Origin: Siphonodentalium dalli
Taxonomy: Eukaryota > Mollusca > Scaphopoda > Gadilida > Siphonodentaliidae
Reading direction: 5' to 3'
Assembly: GCA_032622095.1 (NCBI GenBank)
Contig: CP136065.1
Coordinates: 213,014,151 to 213,078,150 of the forward strand
DNA: 64,000 nucleotides
Position 1 is the first letter of the stretch, and each line of letters begins with the position of its first letter. Shown here piece after piece: positions 27,801 through 35,800 of this stretch. Position numbers and translations under genes: made by a program. The notes beneath the pieces are model-generated. The model made no database searches. It was not told the origin of the DNA and saw only the letters and a list, made by a program, of their open reading frames with translations.

Positions 27801-28855
27801 TGCTACCTTATCTGGTCAGCCTATCGACTCCCCGATATACCGCACACGAGCCACATAGGTAGCTCGACTTGAATACTGATCTCGGAAACGCACATGGTGG
27901 TGATAACCAATATGCAATAGATAATAGTTTCAAGGTACAAACCTTGTTTTGGACGACTATAATTCCTCTCCCCCAAACGTAAAAAAAAACAATAAATCAA
28001 CTTCATTCTGACTTTACACGTAGCCTGCTTAAGCTGTTTTAATCGGAAAACGTAAACAAAACCCATATGAAGAGGCTACTGTTCTAAAGTTGTCCATATA
28101 GTATTTTGAATTATGGATCTTTAATGATTTGGAGGAATCATAATCTCTTCATACCCCTGAATCGGTACACAAAGATGTAGGACGAAATGCACCATATTTG
28201 ATGAACATTCAGTTATTACTTACTTATATTTTTAGTAGGCATTGGCTCCTAGCATAGCCTTGCATTGAGTGTGTTTATGACTAAACTGAGATGCCTAAAG
28301 GGGTACTGTACTCTAAATCTGACCATTTATGAGACCATTTCCTTTTATATTCAACATAATATATGCAACAAATGAATGAATTTGAGCCATGGATTACTGC
28401 AAAATACACCCGTGTGAACGATTAAAATAAAATGGTATATATAAACAGTCCCATGAAACATGTATACATTTATTGATGGACGTGTCGCGGGCTCTTCATA
28501 TAGGATCGGGTTCAGTATTCCGAAGGTTCCATATTCCGAAGGGTCGCTATCACAAAGGTTCTTTATACAGAAGGTTTGCTATTATGGGCTTATTTAACCA
28601 GAAAAGATGGACAACTCTAAAATCAAGTGGTTATTATTACCACGATTTTACAGTTATCCATCTTTATCTGCAAGACCGCCCGGTTGACCTTTTACTTCTG
28701 ACAAAATCAGGCAATTATCCATGGCTCAAATTAATTCATTTGTTGCATATATTCTGTTGAGTATAAAATGAGAATGGTCCCATAAATGACCGGATTTAGT
28801 GAACAGTAACTTTAAAGTTCTCACTATTGAATATCTCATATATATTTTGAAGACC

Positions 28856-28892
<37 letters not shown>

Positions 28893-31800
28893 TTGTCATT
28901 AATACAAATCTACGATTCTGGACCGATCGGGACGAAACTTGGTACGTGTGTGCAGTTTGACCAGGCGGTGGTCGTTGTCGTATTGGCGAGCCCGTGCGAC
29001 GCCCGTGCAGCGCATGCGCAGACGAGATCTCGGAAACGGGTGGAGCTATCGACTTGAAAGTTTCTATGTGAATGTATCTTGCCCCGAGTACGAATTTTAT
29101 CGGGTCGCCGAGCCCGTGCGACACCAGCTTCGCGAATGCGCAGACGAGATCTCGAAAACGGGTGGAGCTATCGACTTGAAATTTGCTATGTGAATGTATC
29201 TTGCCCCGGATACGAATTTTATCGGGTCGACGAGCCCGTGCGACGCCAGCTTCGCGCATGCGCAGACGAGATCTCGGAAACGGGTGGAGCTATCGACTTG
29301 AAATTTGGTTTTTGAATAGCCCGGACAACGTCGGGCTCATCGGCTAGTATTATATATTAGGCTACACGTACACTTGTATAATTGGCAGTCACAGGACAAG
29401 ACATGACATTATTTAACAAGCCAATTTTGAAATAGTTGCGTGGGTATAAAACTGAACTGAAGACCCCTGTCCGGAAAGGCTTCTATCAATTAATATTGAT
29501 TTTATTTCGAATATTTTATTGGGATCGTTTATCTGTCTATTTTTAGAACATACATTCGGGTGATACCATATAGCGATATAGAGTATAAGCGATAATGAGT
29601 ATAATTAATATTTATTTGTGACAAAATTACACAATAAAATTTCGGTCTCTGTTAATAGTAACCACTATTGTTCGTTAGCTAAACAACCACACCTTTTTAG
29701 ACAAGAAAATATTCGAAATAAAATTAATATTATTCGATAGAAGCATTTCCGGACAGGAGTCTTCGATTCAGATCTAATATTTTATGCCCCGGTAACTATA
29801 TAATACATGTTTACAAAGAGATAATCCACCTTTAACCTTTCCGCAGGCGAATGATTCCATAGACTGGCTAGATTTCTCGTGGAATGGATTCGGTGTCGAT
29901 GGATGTATAGCCATTGCTGAGACATTGAAAGCGAACAGTCGGTTGAAATACCTAGACCTGACGTCAACCAGAATATGTGAGGCGGGGCTCCGATATATCC
30001 TCCAGGCTATCAAGCAAAACACGACCCTCACAACTCTCAAGGTACCACTTACGATATCAAAACGCAAGGCAGTGTTAACCCTTTACCCAACAGAAGGGCC
30101 CTGTGCCAATGCATTCTCTTATATATGCGAGTCGACCATAGGTCGCCTCGCATATATAAGAGATTGCATTGGCTTAACACATTAAAAATTATAAAATTGT
30201 TAAAGAATGTAAGAAAAAATGGTAAAAAGTGTTAAAAAAAGATTTTTTTTAGGCCAATGCATTCTCTTATATATGCGAGGCGACCTATGGTCGACTCGCA
30301 TATATAAGAGAATGCATTGGCACAGGGCATAACTGTAACTATCACAATGTGGTCAAGGAGCCGGTTCCAATGATACCCATATTTGTATGGTTCTATTGAG
30401 ACAGACCGAAGATATTTTAGGCTGTTGAAGCTTTATTTGGCCGGTTTTGGCCGGTTTGTTGGGTAAAGGGTTAAGTCCCCTGCTACACGGGCCTTGTCGC
30501 TGCCACCGCGTACACAGAATGCGAGGGAATCACTATTTTATTAGTTGACTTTTGTTGGTTACAATTCATTCTGCATTATTCTGAGAAACTGAACTGTTCA
30601 TATTCATTTGAAAAGTGGCTAGATCAATCCATAATGAATTATAACTGACAAAAACAATGTTAGATTTAATTACGAACATATACATGATGCAGTAATCAGC
30701 GTAACGAGGGGACTAAACTCTGCCTTTCAGCTTCATAAGATAGTTGTAGCCACGTTGACATGGTAACTTATTACTTGGCGCTAAGGTCGACCACGCTGAG
30801 TACAGAAAAGAATTAGTGAAAAAATTATACCATATGCTACGAATTCCCGTACTTTAATTTGAATACTATGTTTCGCGGAATGCATGCAAACTGTTCAAGG
30901 GCATCTCTTGTATTTTATACTATGTAAGAAGTATATGCAAGTCGAGTCGGAAGTAAGAAATTCGTCTATTATGAACATGACACGAAAGATTCCCATATTT
31001 GCTGTTTCTCAAATAGGTGTTATTGAATTGTCTCCAAACTGGTGCGTTGTGGTTGTTCGTTGAAGATAGCAATCATTCTATAAGATTTCGGCCACTTTTA
31101 GACCAGAAAAATATCGCCGCTATAGTTTTTCCTTAGGTTGAATTGAATTCATATTGGGTTATTCCACTTGGTTCGATCAGCTTAAAATAATTATTGACCT
31201 GACCCATAGGAGCGAATACTTACATCATTTCAACTGTTTTCTTTTGCAGCTCGGTTACAACCCATTACCCACATTCGCCGCACTTTCTGTCATCAAGACC
31301 TTGCAAGCCAGCCCGGAGTCAGCCATCTCACATCTGTGTCTCGCAGTGAGTAACTATCAATGTACAACCTTCATTCGCGCGTTCAATCATATGGGAGTGA
31401 CTTTTTCAGAGTGAAAGTTTTCGGTCAAGAGCTTGTGTAGCAAATAATCTCTTAGTGAACGTTCAGACGACCACTATTCAATCGTAAATGTGAAGTTTTC
31501 CACCGTGGGCAGTTGGACTGCGCATGCTCACGACAAGATCGTGATTATAAATAGAATATCAAGCACTGTTTGATTTCAGCTGCGAAATCGTGGTTTATCT
31601 ATGATTTCCTCCACTTGCATGGAATCAAAGTCGTGTGTACGTAAAAATCGTAGATGGAAGGATCGTTGGGTAGTCAATCACGTGGTTAACAGTAGATTAC
31701 GATATCCTCACAATGGCTCATATGTGACGACATCCCAATCGTGTGAACAGATTATTCACGATTTTCGGGCCCGATTCCTCCACTTACGATTGAATCGTGG

Positions 31801-32739
31801 TCGAACGTTCACTAAGTCGGGTAGTTTGGTCACATATGGCAATTTCGGGTATGATAGCACCTGAAAATTACACAATCTAAGATGTTCCCATGACATAACA
31901 CCAATTAGCATATTAATATGCCTTAAATATGTATGATCTTTGTAACGTTCTGAGGAAATATTACATTTTATTTGTCAGCACATGTTTCATGTATGAAAAG
32001 ACAGACACGACTATTAATTAAACGTGTAGATTAGTTCACCTTCACTTTTTCTTCTACCATACATCTAGAATTACCATACAACATTGAAATGTCAATATAG
32101 TCATTATGTCTTCACAAATCATCCGACATATAATATCCACTCACTGATCTCCGCCACAGAATATCCCCATCAACGAAGAATTTATCGAAGAATTGAACAT
32201 TCTCAAATGCAGCAGGGACATCACCGTGATCCACCCGAACAATGTCGGGTGGTTGTCCATCGCAACCGGAGAGGACAAGAAACCCACCAACGACCCTGTG
32301 CTGATCCTGTTCGAGTACATGCGCCAGGAGAACTTCCGGGTCATTGACCTCTTCAGGAATCTGGACAGTGACAACAACATGACACTGAGTCGAGATGAAT
32401 TCAAGAGTGGGTTCATGGTAAGTACTAAGATCGTGTTCGTAAATTAAGCTGCAAATGTGACCAGGAAAACTCCACTTGATCGCTCTAAAAAGTGCCGCTC
32501 GTAAAATCAAATTCGTCCATAAACATAATCCATCTGGACCAGTATTGTTTCTATAAATGTTTGAACTATGTCTTGATTGATTAGTTTAAACATGATTTAT
32601 TTCCCATCAGATTTATAATTACATGAACAGTTTATACATGAGTTGACAAACTAATCGAATGACAGTGGATGATTTTTATGTATATTATGTGTATCTGATG
32701 GGGGAATAGAGAGAGAGATAAGAGAAGAGAAGAGAGAGA

Positions 32740-32822
<83 letters not shown>

Positions 32823-35800
32823 ATGAGTGAAATGTGCCAGCTTATGATGTTTCATGTGATTGATTTATGCGGAACGGATTCTTCGTTTTATTTTTTTCAT
32901 GCACATTTTTTTTAGTTTTATTTTAGAAATCTATATAACTATTGAAATCGATTTGTATGAATTATGTATATTTGGAATTCTTCGAAAATTGATTCGTTTT
33001 CTTTATCGATTCGTGTCTTCACCATTAAGAAAGATACTCACAGAGGGGATAACGGTAGCTGGAAGATTATCAATGAATGTTTTTCTGTGAAGTGCGAAAC
33101 GCTGATAGTTGTAGTTATCTTCTATTTGCCCGCATATACATCGGTCTGTGGTAGAAATATAATTTTGGAATTTATGTGAGTTCAAATCACTGCAGTAGTT
33201 TCAAAGGCGTGTGTCATGATTGACTGGTTCATTCGGGTTATCGTAGTTTTACCCGCTAGGCCATATCACGACTAAGAACTAAGATGTTGTGTATGATACA
33301 TATAAAATGAGTACGTGTAGCTTGTGCCGTCGCTTAGACTGTGTATGTCCATGAGGGAGGGTGCTCATTTTAATCGAGAATATTTTATTGAATTAGTCGC
33401 CTCGCATATATAAGAGAATGGATTGGCCTAACAATATTTTATCATTTTTTATCAATTTTTCTTACATTTAACATTTTTTTTTTTTTTTCTTATACTCTTT
33501 TTTATCATTTGTCATTTTTTCTTACATTCTTGAAAAGTGTTTATCATTTTTCTTACATTCTTGAAAAATGTTTACCATTTTTTTATCATTATTTCTTACA
33601 TTCTTTAACAATTGTTCATCATTTTTTCTTATATTTTTAAACAATTATAAAATAGACAATGTGTTAGGCCAATGCATTCTCTTATACTTGCATATATAAG
33701 AGAATACATTGGCGCAGGATTTTCGCAGAGAAATCAGGAAGCTCCCGTCATGAAACGGTTAATATTAATTAAAATCGGACAGAAACTCGGAGCAGATCGT
33801 TGACGTCATTTACGTCATAGCTTTTTGACAACAACGTCACCGCGAAGTATTTCCGGCTTGTATTCCCCTTGTGATATACAACAGTATGTATACAATGGCG
33901 TAATGACGTCACGGATGTAATACTAATCCAATAGAGCAACATTGACCTAACCCTTCCATGGAGCTTCCTGAAATGTTCCGAAAACATTATTGCCTAACAA
34001 TATTTACCTTGTCCTTGGAAACAGTGCATTATCTTATACATGTGAGGCTCCCCATTACTGGCACATGGTCTTAATGCTGCACCAGTGCAGTTTCCGCCAC
34101 GAATGAAATGGTAAATACAGCTACGTTGACGCATTAAACCTAACGTTTATCGAACATGTTTTGTGTAAGCAATGGAGATAGGGAGCGGTGGTTATAAAAC
34201 AATAAGTTATGAGAATGACGGAGTAATATTTCCAAAACATAAAATAAAAAACGAAGAGACAGACTTATTGATGGGTGTTGTCATAGAAACAATCAAGGAA
34301 GTGTTTTCTGGCCTTAACATGCAAGTAGACAGACATGTTGAAACAATGTAACTATTTGGACTTTTTAAATCGATTTTTAGCGTATAATACATAGACAGAA
34401 CACAACGCGCATCTTAATCGAGACTCTTTTATCGAATGAGTTGCGGATGGCGCAAGCGTAGCTCGAGCGAAATGTAACTATGCGCCGTCCACAACGAGTT
34501 CGATAAAAAGTTCGAGATTATGATGCAAGTTGTGTTCTGTATTTATTCTACTCCGTTCAGTCAGATAAGTTCAATCCATAAATTTCACCTTCATTGTTAC
34601 TATAGCTACGTTTATTGTGATTTAAGTATGACAAATAACCAGTAATTTTATGGGGGGGGGGGGGTCACCGGAAGCGGATGATCGACGTAATGTACGTCAT
34701 CTTTCTTGGCGACAACGTCAACACGAATAGTTCCGGCTTGTATTCCACTAGAGGTATACACTAATATGTATTCAATGGCTGGCACGTCAATGGGTGTGGA
34801 ATAAATATACATGTACCATACACGGATTCGGTTACTCTATGTCAGTGAGCGAACACGTGTGTATTGCCTGTATAATGTACTCTGTCCTTGAATGTTGTTT
34901 TTTTTTTTTTTAGAAACTGAATATACCGATGTCAGAAGATGACCTTAACCGTCTGATATATCAACTAGACGCCGATGAGGACGACTCAATCGATCTCGAG
35001 TGAGTTCCACATTCAAAACGTGTCTTTATACGTGTTTATATAGATAACGTACAAGTACTGGCCTAATTAGTTGACTCCTTAACCACAGCAGAATTATGGC
35101 AACAAGCCATATTTCCGACTAAATCCTGAAAAGTTACCCATAATTATGCTGCGGTTAAGGAGTCAATTACTTAGGCCAGTACTGTAGGTCGTTCTCAATA
35201 TTGAGAGGCAAACTGCAACTCTCATATCGTAAACAAGACTGACACATTTGACCGCTCACCCGGTCGTAATCGCGCAATTTAATTATATATATATAGGTAT
35301 CATCATTCTGTTTGCTTCAGAATATTTCCGATTTCTACAATTATTAGATAAATTTATGTTCCAAATCTTAGCCCTTTATATATTAATGGATTTTCCACCC
35401 AGTTGTAAACTTATACATTGGCATTGTCAATTAGTCATGTAGAGGAGCCTTGATGTAATACAAGCTTATTCTTGGAAACAGGCGAATGTTAATCCAATTC
35501 ATAAACAAAATGACCGTTCCGTTATTGACAATTGAAAAAGTGACATTGAAATACCTTTCCAAACATTTCTTGAACAATGGATTGATATATGGCTATCAGC
35601 CCGATTTCATTCCTGGCCACAGCACACTATACCACTGCTAGAAATACAACACTCCATGTGCCAGGCTCTAGATAAGAAATTGTGCGCATGTGCTATTTTT
35701 TGCGATATTTCCAAAGCTTTTGAACGAGTCTGGCATGAGGGGCTGTTATTTAATCTTGAGCAGTGCGGAGTCAACGGGCTACTTCTGGCCTGGATTCAAA

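Noticed and set aside
28726-29315. ORFs on both strands with repeated RARATPA or DEISETGGAIDLK phrases
   Set aside because: They come from the 120-bp Helitron-associated tandem units.
32112-32510. 132-codon minus-strand ORF opposite exon 10
   Set aside because: The plus strand has the EF-hand and good splice sites; the minus frame is an antisense shadow of GC-rich coding sequence.
33205-33275. tRNA-like fold on the minus strand with a 7-bp acceptor (GTCGTGA/TCATGAC) and an A-box-like TGGCCTAGCGGGTAA
   Set aside because: There is no T-arm or GTTCGA box and no clean anticodon arm; at best a tRNA-derived remnant.
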